A DNA stretch of 64,000 nucleotides from assembly GCA_029834535.1 (NCBI GenBank), contig JAQMWT010000046.1, positions 62,001 through 126,000 on the forward strand, read 5' to 3'. The DNA comes from Chrysophaeum taylorii. Lineage: Eukaryota; Sar; Pelagophyceae; Pelagomonadales; Pelagomonadaceae. The notes under the pieces were generated by a model. It was not told where the DNA came from. It ran no database searches and worked only from the letters and a program-made list of their open reading frames with translations. This document shows, piece by piece, positions 1-9,763 of this stretch (position 1 is the stretch's first letter; every line of letters begins with the position of its first letter). The position numbers and the translations under genes were made by a program.

Positions 1-779
1 CCATTTCAGCAGAGTCATTATTGCAGTTGCGAGAGATTACCGAGCCCAGGAACTCGAACGTCGCCACCTCGGTTAACTACGTCTTAGTTGGAGAGGTTGG
101 CACCATCGTAGGTTGCCGGGTCATAGTAGAGAAGGCGTGGCTTGGCAGCAAACTAGTATCTCGAATTTCGACTCTTTAGTTTAAACCTGCATGGCTGTCA
201 CCCGTGTGGACTTTCATATCCTATCTGGCAGCAACGTGCGCCTGATGAGACGGGGCGTCTCCTCCTCATTCACAGCGCGATGATGGTCGGTGAATCCAAA
301 GGCCACGTCATCTACTGATTTTTCGAGTGCGACTTCCTCAGTGCGGCGTTTTGCGTTGTAACGACGTCCAGAGATTGCATCATCTTGCTTCGTCTTGGAA
401 TCGCATACTGGTCCCGACCTATACGTCGTCGCCATGAGACGGTCAAGAACGAAAATAAACCGGATCTGAAGGACTTCACTCTGCTTTACGTCGATGATTG
501 AGTCGATCGAAGCAGTAGCACCGGGGGTACGGACGGAGAACCGCACTTGTGTATTGGTAGAGCGCTGTAATTGGAGAGATTTTACCCTCTCCGGGTACAT
601 GGTAGAGACTGCGTGCAGTCTTAGGCGTGTACAGACCATTCCACTTGTCACATGCTACTACACAAGGTAGGGATTTAGGCCCTACGCAAGGCGGGCCATG
701 TCATGCCCTGGAACCCCCTTCCTCGATTCAAAATGCGATGCTCCCCTCCTGGCGCGCCTCCAAACGCCCCAGCGGGTCC
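1..779. other. No gene recognised
   Basis: Short open frames exist on both strands, but none shows a recognisable motif, a plausible start or consistent codon use. I see no RNA gene. The right part grades into a diverged dispersed repeat. Confidence 0.5.
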
Positions 780-1010
780 CACTGTTCACAAACGGCCGAG
801 GTCTCAAAAATGAACCCCGAAAATTGCCCGTATTAACCGAGTCCTGGTACTCCCTCGCTCAAGACCGTGGCATCTGGCGACAGATCACCAACTCGCCCTC
901 AGTCTCCTTTCTATCCCCACCCGTCTGAACGCCCCGTGACTCTGATCCCACGCGCCACGTTGCTGGAAGGAGCCTACGCCGCATGCACTGAGCTGGCCTC
1001 TACTTAGGTA
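780..1010 (+). repeat. Diverged dispersed repeat, family D (copy 1)
   Basis: This stretch aligns with 42295-42530. Both contain an ACGGCCG(A/T)GGTCTCA block, then a CTGGT(A/G)CTCCCTCGCTCAA block, then CGACA...AACTCG(C/T)CCTCA, then CCTACGCC and GGCTGGCCTCTA in the same order. The copies have drifted with many substitutions and small gaps. No coding potential is evident. Confidence 0.5.
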
Positions 1011-1084
1011 GTTAGTTATGGTTATGGTTAACAACTCCCAGGCTCAGAGAGTATTCAGTTAGCTAGTTAGGAAAATGGTGACTG

Positions 1085-1891
1085 CTACGCGTAGTATCCC
1101 CAGGTCGCCGCCGTCATGGGGTAGACGTGGTCCTGGTTCTTGACGTCATCTTTCGTGGCCACGACCTTGAGGGGATCTGTCGAGAGGGGGCCGTACCGCG
1201 TGCCCCGCCAGTCGTCCGTCGACGTCCACCAGTCGGGCTTGGGCGCTTTCGATTTCTCCACCACCTTGGGCGGCTGCGCCTCCCACCAGTTGGGTTTGTT
1301 GAGCCAGAACTTTGACTTGCGGGTCGCCGTAGTCTCCTTGAGGGTTCCATAGGTCTTCGACGCGGGATCGATGTCAACCTCAATTTTTGCCCTCGTCAGA
1401 TTCAAGTGCGTTTCCTCTATCGCGCGCTGCAGAGTCACGAGTCTCCAGAAGGCGGCCTCGCGGTACAACTCAACCACGAGCTGCCGCGACGTCGGCAGCA
1501 CCCCATCTCTGAGGAAGATGAGTACGTACCTGAACACCCACCAGTCGCGGTCGACGTGTGGAATTTCGCCGTTTCCAAACGGACTATCCGCTGAGGTCAA
1601 CGCCGCAAGCAGCGACTCGGGGTCCTGATTGACAAAATCCTCTGAAATCTCGAAGATCTGCCCTCCGACGTTGACTCGCAGCCGCTTGTTTGATTTCGGA
1701 AAGTACGCGCCTGGCCACCAGTCCCGCTTCTTCAAATGCTTCAACGCCGCCTTGTCCTTCTCGATCAAGTCTTTCTCCTCGCGGGCCTTCTTCCTCTCCT
1801 CGCGGAGAAACGCGCGCTGCCGCGCCTGCTTCCGTGCTTCCCTCCGGAGCTCGACAGCACGGTTCTCCAGGACAACTCGTTCGAGCTCCAT
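1085..1891 (-). CDS. KCTD-like BTB/T1 (potassium-channel tetramerisation) domain protein
   Basis: A 268-residue protein if started at the ATG at 1889-1891. The frame stays open to 2122 without a better start. Residues 1-55 are a charged Arg/Lys/Glu helix, probably coiled coil. Residues about 69-160 match the T1-type BTB fold of KCTD proteins: RLRVNVGGQIFEIS, a gap of about 20, DRDWWVFRYVLIFLRDG, then LYREAAFWRL. This fold assembles oligomers and often acts as a cullin-3 adaptor or scaffold; there is no channel domain. The tail (about 195-235) is Trp/Lys/Pro-rich. A K-(R/P)-(D/N)-W-W motif occurs three times, once before the BTB (residues 55-59) and twice after. The fold call is secure by motif; the cellular role is unknown. 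The next gene rightward, the TM9 gene, is divergent. Confidence 0.75.
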   Translation of the reverse strand: MELERVVLENRAVELRREARKQARQRAFLREERKKAREEKDLIEKDKAALKHLKKRDWWPGAYFPKSNKRLRVNVGGQIFEISEDFVNQDPESLLAALTSADSPFGNGEIPHVDRDWWVFRYVLIFLRDGVLPTSRQLVVELYREAAFWRLVTLQRAIEETHLNLTRAKIEVDIDPASKTYGTLKETTATRKSKFWLNKPNWWEAQPPKVVEKSKAPKPDWWTSTDDWRGTRYGPLSTDPLKVVATKDDVKNQDHVYPMTAATWGYYA

Positions 1892-2186
1892 ACTGTAAAC
1901 GAATCTTGATCCGTTGGGCAACGGATTTTTTTCAAAACAACTAACTGGGGAATAATGTACTCGCGGCAGCAGATCGATGCTAGGTGGCCGTCGAAAGACC
2001 CTCGAGATGATGATAGGGCACCACAGTGAGCAGCCATCCTTACTCAGCTTTTCGTAGCTAGTACTACCTACACGTGTGGATCCTTTTTCGTTTGGTTTTA
2101 GATAAGGAAAGTTTTTGGGCAATCGGAGTCACGTCTTTGCTTTTTTTTTCGAGGTGTCTTGCCGTCCGTCGACGATGATGGCTTTT

Positions 2187-2352
2187 TTTCACACACACAC
2201 ACACACACTTGACAGTTCTGACCACTAGTAGTGGTAGTGGGCGAGGAGGACGTGGTGCTGATCGAGAGGCGGCGACGCAGAAAGCAACGGTCATGCAGGC
2301 AGGCCCTCGGAGCGTCGGGTCGGGTCGGGTCGTGTTGGGTCGTGTCGTGTCG
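2187..2352. repeat. (CA)n and (GGGTC/GTGTC)n simple repeats
   Basis: A CA dinucleotide run lies at about 2190-2208. Pentanucleotide GGGTC/GTGTC repeats lie at about 2312-2352. Both are in the intergenic space between the KCTD-like and TM9 genes. Confidence 0.8.
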
Positions 2353-2777
2353 ATCGATAGAGATATGCGCGGGTATACTTTTTAATCTGGGGTGCCGAGT
2401 CTAATATGATAAATCTGAAGAGCCCCTTCGGCAGGCGGGCGGGCAGGCAGGCTTATCAAGTCCGGCGGACGACAGTCTATGTGGAAGAGGAGCGTCGCGT
2501 GTCGGCGATGGCAAGCCCCGCCCCTTCTGTCTGGAGTCGGGGCAGCGCGAGAGGTAATTCGGATGGTGATGACTTCACGTGTACGTCGTGGTGGGCCCGC
2601 CCCGCCCCTAACCTTAAACACGAACGAGGCTGCCGCTGCTGCTGCAGGTGGTGTTTTCGAGGTACGACGAGAGTCCACGGCCCGCTTTGGCGCAGGTGGT
2701 GGGTGCGTGACACACACCTCGGTCGTCGTCGTCGTCGTCCTTGTGGGGGGTGGGAAGAAAAGCGGCATAATCCTGTT
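2353..2777. other. Intergenic, no gene recognised
   Basis: A GC-rich stretch with short GTC/GCT triplet runs. Overlapping open frames on both strands look compositional. No motif was seen. Confidence 0.4.
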
Positions 2778-3190
2778 GATGGAATCACTAACTTAACTAA
2801 CTTCAGACCTCTCCCGAGCATGGGAGCCAGGCCGGACAGGCAGGAGCCGATCCGGAATCACAGAGGAAAATCACGCAGTTGGGGCAGAGGCGAGGGACGA
2901 GGACTCGTTGATGACGGACCGCGACTGCGCGCGGTCTTGTGCGAAGTCGTGCAAAAGCGTCGCAGGCCGCAAACGTGTTGGTCCACGAACAATCGACCTG
3001 TCCGTCGCGTTCTGCCCAACCGAGCGAACCCCATGATCCCAGCGCGGACTTTCCGGGTGCTAACCGGCCAGCCCGGGAGGCGAGCAGGCACCGTCTCACT
3101 CCGGGACGGCCGGGGCCGCCGCAGGGAGCAAGCGTGTTAGGCGCCGTCCTCCATCGCAACCAACGGTTAGCGATCGCAGCTGGAATCAAC
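2778..3190 (-). repeat. Dispersed repeat family A (copy A1, diverged)
   Basis: In reverse orientation it begins with GCGATGGAGGACGGCGCC and ends with GGCTCCCATGCTCGGGAG then AGGTCTGAAGTTAGTT. The same order of blocks occurs at 26748-27105 and 59583-59938, and partially at 59320-59508 and 39893-39932. It is more diverged than the other copies. No protein is encoded consistently across copies. Confidence 0.7.
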
Positions 3191-3356
3191 AGCTACGAAT
3201 AAAGCAACACCCCCCCCCCAGCAAAACTTAAACCACGCGATTTATTCCCCGATAACGGTACGAGAACCGGAGGGCAGGACAAAATTGAGTGCTTTGTCAT
3301 CAAGTGTTACAGTCAGTGTGGGGAGCGAGGGAGGAATCCTGAGGTCACGCCCAGCG

Positions 3357-5279
3357 ATGGGCGTCGTGGTATGGTGGGTGGTATTGTTGGCCCCCGCGGC
3401 CGTGGGGTTTTATTTGCCCGGGGTCGCGCCGCGGGAGTACAAGGAGGGCGAGAAGGTGGAGCTCAAGGTGAACAAGTTGACATCGATTCACACTCAGATT
3501 CCGTATGACTACTACTCGCACAAATTCTGCAAGCCCAAGGGTGGGGTGAAGCAGAGCGCAGAGAATCTTGGGGAGTTTTTGAGCGGGGACCGGATCGAGA
3601 ACTCGCCGTACGTTTTGTTGATGCGATACGACGAGTACTGCAAGATCCTGTGCCAGTCCAAGCTGAGCGGCGCGGCAGCCCAACAGTTCAAGCATTCGAT
3701 CGACAAGGCGTACCACCACAACTGGATCGTGGACAACATCCCCGCCGCGTCGGTGATCGACACGGAGCAGTACGTGACTACCTCGTACTCGCGAGGTTTT
3801 CCCGTCGGGTACTACGATCGCGTGGTCGCGAAACATTACCTCTACAATCACGCGTCTATCGTGATAGAGTACCACGAGGCTGTTCCCGACGGAAATCGCA
3901 TCGTCGGGTTTTACGTCGAGCCTTTTTCGATCGCCCACAAATTTCCCGAAGGAACGTCCTACGATCCCAAGGCCGACGTCCGACCGGTCCTCGAGACGTG
4001 TTCGGCGGAGCGGGCCATGGACCTCGACCTCGCCAACAAGGCAGAGAGATTGTTCTTGCGAAAGGGCGAGAAAATCACGTACACCTACGACATCGTCTGG
4101 AAGCCCTCGCAGATCCGGTGGGCCTCGCGCTGGGACATCTATTTGTCGATGGACAACGCGGTCCCCAAGAAGGTCCACTGGTTCTCGATCGTCAACTCGC
4201 TCATGATCGTCGTGTGCCTCACGGGCATGGTCGCCATGATTCTGGCACGGAACCTGCGCCGGGACATTTCCCAGTACAACAAGGTGTCCACCGACGAGGA
4301 AGTCGACGACCCTCACGAAGAAACGGGCTGGAAGTTGGTGCATCAGGACGTGTTTCGTCCGCCCGCGAGCGCGCCCATGCTGCTGTGCGTCTTCGTCGGC
4401 ACGGGCGTCCAGGTCCTCATCATGGCACTTCTCACCATCGCCTTCGCCGCGGTGGGCTTCGTCAGCCCCGCGAACCGCGGTTCACTCATGGTGGTTATGC
4501 TTCTCCTCTTCGTCTGCATGGGCTCCTTCGCCGGCTACCACTGCGCGCGCCTCTACAAGACCTTCAAGGGACAACGGTGGCAAAAGGCCACCTTTTTGTG
4601 CGCCCTCTTGTACCCCGGCATCTGTTTCGCCGTATTCTTCGTCCTCGACGTCTCCCTCGCCACATACGGCTCGACGGGCGCCGTCCCCCTGACGACGCTC
4701 GCCGCCCTCTTGGCCCTCTGGTTTGGCATCTCGGTTCCCCTCGTCTTCCTCGGCGCCTACCTGGGCTTCCGCAAGGAGCCTATCGAGTTTCCCGTCAAAT
4801 TCTCAAACATCCCGCGCCCCATCCCCGCGGCTTCCTGGTATGTCGCCCCGCCCTTTACCGTCGTCGTCGGCGGCGTCCTCCCCTTTGGCGCTTGCTTTGT
4901 CGAGCTCTTCTTTATTCTCAGCTCTATGTGGATGGACCAGTTTTACTACGTTTTTGGCTTCACCTTCCTCGTCTTCCTCATCCTCTGCGTCACCTGCGCG
5001 GAGATCACCATGGTTCTCCTCTACTTTCAACTCTGCGCCGAAGACTACCGCTGGTGGTGGCGCACCTTTCTTACCTCGGGCAGCACGGCCCTTTACGTTT
5101 TTCTTTACTCTGCCTTCTACTTCTCAAAACTCGAGTCAAACATGCCCGTCACCTACGCTTTGTACTTTGGCTACATGGGCATCATCTCCCTCGGCCTCTT
5201 TCTCCTCACCGGCACCATTGGATTCTTTTCCGGTCTTTGGTTCAACATCACAATCTTCTCCTCGATCAAGGTTGATTAA
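3357..5279 (+). CDS. Transmembrane 9 superfamily protein (nonaspanin / EMP70 family)
   Basis: A 640-residue polytopic protein of endosome/Golgi membranes. I chose the ATG at 3357 because it is followed at once by a signal peptide (MGVVVWWVVLLAPAAVGFYLPG). The mature N-terminus shows the family's luminal domain: YLPGVAPREY, a long ectodomain with YDYYSHKFC and Cys pairs, then GFYVEPFSI. Nine hydrophobic segments follow from about residue 278. A family-typical DVFRPP block precedes the multi-spanning part. The protein ends FSSIKVD, and the terminal K-x-D fits the COPI-binding retention signal known for this family. Length and architecture match intact TM9SF proteins. Nonaspanins are implicated in sorting of membrane cargo. 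No intron is needed. Confidence 0.93.
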   Translation: MGVVVWWVVLLAPAAVGFYLPGVAPREYKEGEKVELKVNKLTSIHTQIPYDYYSHKFCKPKGGVKQSAENLGEFLSGDRIENSPYVLLMRYDEYCKILCQSKLSGAAAQQFKHSIDKAYHHNWIVDNIPAASVIDTEQYVTTSYSRGFPVGYYDRVVAKHYLYNHASIVIEYHEAVPDGNRIVGFYVEPFSIAHKFPEGTSYDPKADVRPVLETCSAERAMDLDLANKAERLFLRKGEKITYTYDIVWKPSQIRWASRWDIYLSMDNAVPKKVHWFSIVNSLMIVVCLTGMVAMILARNLRRDISQYNKVSTDEEVDDPHEETGWKLVHQDVFRPPASAPMLLCVFVGTGVQVLIMALLTIAFAAVGFVSPANRGSLMVVMLLLFVCMGSFAGYHCARLYKTFKGQRWQKATFLCALLYPGICFAVFFVLDVSLATYGSTGAVPLTTLAALLALWFGISVPLVFLGAYLGFRKEPIEFPVKFSNIPRPIPAASWYVAPPFTVVVGGVLPFGACFVELFFILSSMWMDQFYYVFGFTFLVFLILCVTCAEITMVLLYFQLCAEDYRWWWRTFLTSGSTALYVFLYSAFYFSKLESNMPVTYALYFGYMGIISLGLFLLTGTIGFFSGLWFNITIFSSIKVD

Positions 5280-5296
5280 CGTCTTCTCTTTCTTGC

Positions 5297-5305
5297 AGGA
5301 CTTCT

Positions 5306-5340
<35 letters not shown>

Positions 5341-5346
5341 TTCTTC
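5297..5346 (+). repeat. (TTC)n microsatellite in the TM9 gene 3' region
   Basis: A nearly pure TTC run starts 18 bp after the stop codon. It is probably transcribed as 3' UTR. Confidence 0.85.
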
Positions 5347-5858
5347 AAGACCGCGCGCGATCTTGCGACGATGACGACGACTCGGAGCTGAGGTCGCCGC
5401 TTTGGTCGCATTCTTCGTAGTCGGTCGGTCCGTCCGTCCGCTGGCGTCTCCGACTTTCCCCTGATGTGCGGCGGCGGCGGACCTTCAAGCAAGCACCGCG
5501 CGTTTAACGACTACGGGCCTCCTCCCCCCCCCCTCTCGTCGAAGGACGATCTCCTCCGATTGCTCTCTTGATTGCGCCTCTCCTCTCTCACTGGCTCGCC
5601 GACTGCCTGCCCCCCCTCCCTCCACAGACAGACAGACAGACAGACAGGTACCCGCCATGCTGCTCTCCAGTATAATAATTCTATATGATCCCGGCTATCT
5701 CATCTCATGGCTTTCCTTGTTGTGTTTAAGAGGTAGACAGAACGACAACACCCAAGACCGACCAACCGAGACGGAGACGACGACGACGACGAGGTCGCTT
5801 TCCGCAACCTGTCTCTTCGTGAGAACAATGCGGTGCCGCCGCCGCCGCCGCCTTCGCC
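5347..5858. other. Intergenic between convergent genes
   Basis: Holds an (ACAG)n run at about 5627-5647 and short GAC/GCC triplet runs. It separates the 3' ends of the TM9 gene (+) and the actin-like fusion gene (-). No further gene was recognised. Confidence 0.5.
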
Positions 5859-8800
5859 CTAGGAGGAAGATGTGGAGAGGAAGTGCTCGTACATCTTGTA
5901 GTGGCCGGGAAGGTGGGCTCGTTGCTGCTCGTAGAATCGGAAGATATCGAACTCGCCGGCGACGGTCGCCGCGAGCACGGCGGAGTCGTCGAGGAGGAGG
6001 CGCTGGACCTCGGCGGCCTCGGCGAGGAGGATGGTCGCGTCCTGCGGGGTCCAGTCGATCGCGGGCGCGTGGGGAACAGGCTCTCTCGACGTCGTCGGGG
6101 GCGTCGTCGGCGGCTCGGGATCGGCCGCCGCGACGCGGGTCGGGGTGCGGGTCGCGTCGTTGTCGCAGGCCGCGACGAGGTCGGCGCCCTCGGCCGTGTT
6201 GGCGAGTCTCATGCGCCGCAGCGAGTCGGTTCGCGACACTTCGGAGGTCGCCGCCGCGGGGGGGGACTTGGGCGGCTTGGGGGGAGGCGAGGGAGGGGGC
6301 GGGGAGGCGGGGGGGGGCGGGGAGGCGGCGGGGGGCGGGGACTCGGCGGGCCGCGCGAGCGGGTTTGCCGAGGCGAAGGCCTGTGTTTTGGGCTGGCGTT
6401 GCGGGGATTCCACTTTTGTCTTCGGAGGCTTGGCGGCCGTCGCGCGGGCTTTCACCGAGCTCCGTCGCCGCATCGCGCTCAGCACGGCGTTCTTGGGCTT
6501 TTCTTCTTCGGTAGAAGGCGGCGCGTCGGGAGGCGCCTCGTGGGGCTTCGTTGAGTGTCGCTTGGACGCGATGCCTCGACCCCGAGCCATGAGCAAGGAC
6601 TTCTTTCGACTCGAGGACGCGGCCGCGGCGCGCTTGAGGTCCTTGTCGCGCTTCGCGAGCGCCGCCGAAGCGCGGTCCTTTTCCGTGGCGTTGACGAACC
6701 GCGCGACCACGGAGGCGCCCTTGACCGGGTCGAGGCAGCGGTTCGCCAGAACTTCGACGACGGCGAGCTTGATTTTTGTCGTAGGAGCTTTGTCCACGAG
6801 TTCGCCGATCTGAGAGCAGCTGAAGAGATGCGCGGCCGCGCGGTCGTCGAGGGCGGACTCGAAGGCTTCGAAACCGAGCTCCGAATCGGCGAGCGTCTGA
6901 GCGCAGAAGGCTTCGAACTCGTCGTCGCGCTCGGCCGTCGCCGTCGCCTCCACGCAGTGAAGGTGCACCGGCTTGGGCGTCGCGGGCTCCTCCTCGGCTT
7001 TATCCTCCTCCTTCTGGTGCTCGCGGGCCTCGTCGTCCGAGGCGTCGGACGGCTTTGGCGCGAGAGCCGGCGGACCCCACCGCGGGAGCCACCACGGCCC
7101 GCAGGGCCTGGGGTGCTTTTGGAAGGGCGCCCACGGTCGTTCCCCGTCCTTCGCGGCGACCGTCGCCGCGAGGGCCTCGCGCTCCGCGTCGTAGTCCGCG
7201 ACCGTCGCGGCGCTTACGACGACGACGACGTCGTCCTTCGACGACGCGGGCGCCGCGATGCGTGCCCAGTAAACTCCCGCAGTTCCCGGGTATTGCCGCG
7301 AGGCGTCCATCATCTCGCACGCCACGTCTTCGGGAAACGTTGTTTTCCAGGCGGCCGCGGCCTCCTCGAGGGCGGCGAGGTTCGAGCCGCCGATCCAACT
7401 CGAGGTTTTGTAGAGCTTGGGGATGACCACCTTGCCTCCGCCGCCGACGCCCTTCAGTATCTGCGCCGCGGCGTGCTCGCGATCCTCGCCCAGAAGTTCG
7501 ACGACCCCCGCGACGTACACGTTCTCCAGCAGCTCGCGCCGCGCGTCGATCGGACACTTGTCGACGCACGTTTTGACGAGCGCGGCGACCGCGTCGGTCG
7601 ACACGTCGTCGGATCGCGAAGCCCCCAAGACGCGGCCGTTCCACGCGGCGAGGCACCCGACGCCCCTCGTCGAAATGTCGACGCACACCGACGTCTGCGT
7701 CGACCGCTCGTACAGCATGGCGTGCCGCGAGTCCACGATCGAGACGGCGACGAACCCCACCTCCTCGACGGCGAATTTTGCGATCTCCTCCTCGGACGGC
7801 TCCACCACGAACAACGCGTGCGGCGGCGCGATCTTGTGGTCTTCCCAGTACGCCGACAGCACCTCGACGCCGCTTTCGACAATCTCCCCCCGCGGGAAGC
7901 ACTCCCACTCGGGCGCGTCGTCGCCCGCGAGCCCGATCTGCCACAGGTCGGCCGACGCCCGGATCACCAGCACCTCCTCGTCCTCCTCCTCCTTCACGGC
8001 CCTCGACAGCTTCACGCCCAGCTCGGCGAGCAAACTCCCCGCCTTGGCGTCCTGGGTCTCGCCCTTGGGCACTTTTCTCTTCTTCTTCGCCTCGACTCGC
8101 GCTTCTTCCTTTTCTCCCCGAGGGGCGCTCGCCTCGTCGGAGGGCGGTGCTGGCAGAACGGCCTCTTCCGCACCTTGTGCTGGTGGTGGTGGCGGTTCAG
8201 CAGCAGCACCTTGTGGTGGTGGTGGTGGTGGTGCAGCATCTTCTGCTTGCTGGACCGCCGCCGCCTCCTCAGCTGCTTGCTGGACCGCCGCCGCCTCCTC
8301 AGCTGCTTGCTCGACCGCCGCCGCAGCCTCCGCTGCTTGCTCGACCGCCGCCGCCTCCTCCGCTGCTTGCTCCTCAACCGCCGCCTCCTCCGCTGCTTGC
8401 TGGACCGCCGCTGCCTCCTCCGCTGCTTGCTCCTCAACCGCCGCCTCCTCAACTGCTTGCTGGACCGCCGCTGCCTCCTCCGCTGCTTGCTCGACCGCCG
8501 CCGCCTCCTCCGCTGCTTGCTCCTCAACCGCCGCCTCCTCCGCTGCTTGCTCCTCAACCGCCGCCTCCTCCGCTGCTTGCTCCTCAACCGCCGCCTCCTC
8601 CGCTGCTTGCTCCTCAACCGCCGCCTCCTCCGCTTCTTGCGGCACCCCGTCACGCGTCTCGAGGGCGGCCTCTGCAATGGCCCGGAGAGGCGAGGCCTTG
8701 CTGCCCTGGGACTTGCTGGCAAAGAGAAACATGGCCTTGAGCTTGGTGCGAGCTCGTCGCCGCTTCTCTTGCACGTGTTGGACGAGGAGAGGATCGTGGG

Positions 8801-9455
8801 CGAGTTGTCGCTCAGCTTCGGCCATCAACATTGCTTCGTGGTTGTGCGCCACGAGCCCGATACCCTTGGTTGACACGCGTATGTTCGGTGTCGGCTTCCG
8901 AGCCTCCTTGGGCGGAGTCTCTTCCACCTCCGGGTCCTTGGACGCCTTTTTCGGCGTCTCGGGCTCCACAACCGTTCGCGTCTCCTCCGACGCAAGCTCG
9001 ACGCCCTTGGGCGTCTCCTCCGACGCAAGCTCGACGTCCTTGGGCGCCTCCTCCGCCGCAAGCTTGACGTCCTCGGGCGTCTCCTCCGCCGCAAGCTTGA
9101 CGTCCTTGGGCGTCTCCTCGCCCGCCTTAGTATCCTCGGCCTCGTCGTCGGTGATGTGCGAAAACACTTTAACCGCCGCGCTTGGGGTCTCGCTCGAGCG
9201 TCCCCCGAAAAAGGAGAAGCGCTTCGGCTCGTCCTTCTTCTCCGACCGTCGGAAGCCTCCGAACTTCATCGCTGCGAAGAGCTTCTGGCGCGCATTCTTC
9301 CGCTTCCGCTCGACCGATTGGACGAGAATCGGATCCGGCGTCGACAACCGCCGCACCGCCGTCTCGAGGGCAGCCTGCGTGTGCGCGCAGTCCTGCGCCG
9401 CCGGGAGCAGCTTGTGCTCGACGGCCGCTGGCGCAATATCCACCGTTGCCAACAT
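5859..9455 (-). CDS. Large low-complexity protein with a degenerate actin-like domain and polyproline tail
   Basis: A single open frame of 1198 residues; the ATG is at 9453-9455. Residues about 30-70 and 205-245 each hold a copy of a basic motif, DP(I/L)LVQ-x-V-x2-(K/R)-(R/K) followed by AR-x-KL-x-A. Residues about 105-170 are five or so imperfect EETPKDVEL-type repeats. Residues about 272-406 are a 10-residue repeat (AEEAAVEEQA type). Residues about 493-735 resemble a shortened actin or actin-related protein: IGLAGDDAPEW, then a helix-rich VVEPSEEEIAKFAVEEVGFVAVSI block, an ARRELLENVYVAG block, and SSWIGGSNLAALEE, which parallels the conserved S-x-WIGGS-x-LA-x-L near the actin C-terminus. 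A polyproline stretch (about 1035-1067), a profilin-binding-like sequence, follows. It is shorter than the 375 residues of actin, so nucleotide binding is doubtful. Role unknown; a cytoskeletal scaffold is one guess. Confidence 0.7.
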   Translation of the reverse strand: MLATVDIAPAAVEHKLLPAAQDCAHTQAALETAVRRLSTPDPILVQSVERKRKNARQKLFAAMKFGGFRRSEKKDEPKRFSFFGGRSSETPSAAVKVFSHITDDEAEDTKAGEETPKDVKLAAEETPEDVKLAAEEAPKDVELASEETPKGVELASEETRTVVEPETPKKASKDPEVEETPPKEARKPTPNIRVSTKGIGLVAHNHEAMLMAEAERQLAHDPLLVQHVQEKRRRARTKLKAMFLFASKSQGSKASPLRAIAEAALETRDGVPQEAEEAAVEEQAAEEAAVEEQAAEEAAVEEQAAEEAAVEEQAAEEAAAVEQAAEEAAAVQQAVEEAAVEEQAAEEAAAVQQAAEEAAVEEQAAEEAAAVEQAAEAAAAVEQAAEEAAAVQQAAEEAAAVQQAEDAAPPPPPPQGAAAEPPPPPAQGAEEAVLPAPPSDEASAPRGEKEEARVEAKKKRKVPKGETQDAKAGSLLAELGVKLSRAVKEEEDEEVLVIRASADLWQIGLAGDDAPEWECFPRGEIVESGVEVLSAYWEDHKIAPPHALFVVEPSEEEIAKFAVEEVGFVAVSIVDSRHAMLYERSTQTSVCVDISTRGVGCLAAWNGRVLGASRSDDVSTDAVAALVKTCVDKCPIDARRELLENVYVAGVVELLGEDREHAAAQILKGVGGGGKVVIPKLYKTSSWIGGSNLAALEEAAAAWKTTFPEDVACEMMDASRQYPGTAGVYWARIAAPASSKDDVVVVVSAATVADYDAEREALAATVAAKDGERPWAPFQKHPRPCGPWWLPRWGPPALAPKPSDASDDEAREHQKEEDKAEEEPATPKPVHLHCVEATATAERDDEFEAFCAQTLADSELGFEAFESALDDRAAAHLFSCSQIGELVDKAPTTKIKLAVVEVLANRCLDPVKGASVVARFVNATEKDRASAALAKRDKDLKRAAAASSSRKKSLLMARGRGIASKRHSTKPHEAPPDAPPSTEEEKPKNAVLSAMRRRSSVKARATAAKPPKTKVESPQRQPKTQAFASANPLARPAESPPPAASPPPPASPPPPSPPPKPPKSPPAAATSEVSRTDSLRRMRLANTAEGADLVAACDNDATRTPTRVAAADPEPPTTPPTTSREPVPHAPAIDWTPQDATILLAEAAEVQRLLLDDSAVLAATVAGEFDIFRFYEQQRAHLPGHYKMYEHFLSTSSS
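8237..8639 (-). repeat. 30-bp coding minisatellite (about 13 units)
   Basis: Tandem 30-bp units of the form GCGGC-(A/C)-(A/G)-(C/T)-x-GAGCAAGCAGC-GGAGGAG on the coding strand encode alternating AEEAAVEEQA, AEEAAAVEQA and AEEAAAVQQA. The units differ by a few substitutions only, so copy number probably varies between individuals. Confidence 0.85.
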
Positions 9456-9763
9456 CTAATAGCCTGATATAATTAATCGCCACAAAATAAACTGTGGCGA
9501 AATCAAGTACGAGGCAACGGCGAGGCGGTGGAGCAATCATTCATCATATCCCGACACCGTTGTAGAACCGTGTTGTTGTCGCACGCATTACTGACTGACT
9601 GACTGACTGACTGACTGGCTGCCTGCAGGATTCAAGACCTCCAATGGGAACTTGAAACAGCTAGCTACCTACCCTGCCCTACCCTACCCGAAGCAAGCAA
9701 GCGCGCAAGCAAGCGGTCAACACCAAGACGTATAAATAGCTTCATGGGGGTCGACTAGGGTTC
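9456..9763. other. Intergenic between two co-directional genes
   Basis: Contains a (CTGA)n run at about 9590-9617, then CCCTA and AAGC short repeats. It lies upstream of the actin-like fusion gene and downstream of the DnaJ gene. No gene recognised. Confidence 0.5.

Noticed and set aside
214-651. 145-codon minus-strand frame at the left edge
   Set aside because: No recognisable motif and no supporting context; consistent with chance.
3650-5275. 541-codon frame overlapping the TM9 gene in another register
   Set aside because: Shadow frame. The TM9 frame has a signal peptide, nine membrane segments and the family C-terminus.
6555-8873. Open frame of 772 codons opposite the actin-like fusion gene
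   Set aside because: Antisense to a frame with recognisable motifs. The products are Arg/Leu/Pro runs caused by the GC-rich repeat sequence.
7417-9459. Second antisense frame (680 codons) over the same gene
   Set aside because: Ser/Ala/Cys-rich shadow of the minisatellite and of GC-rich codons; no motif.
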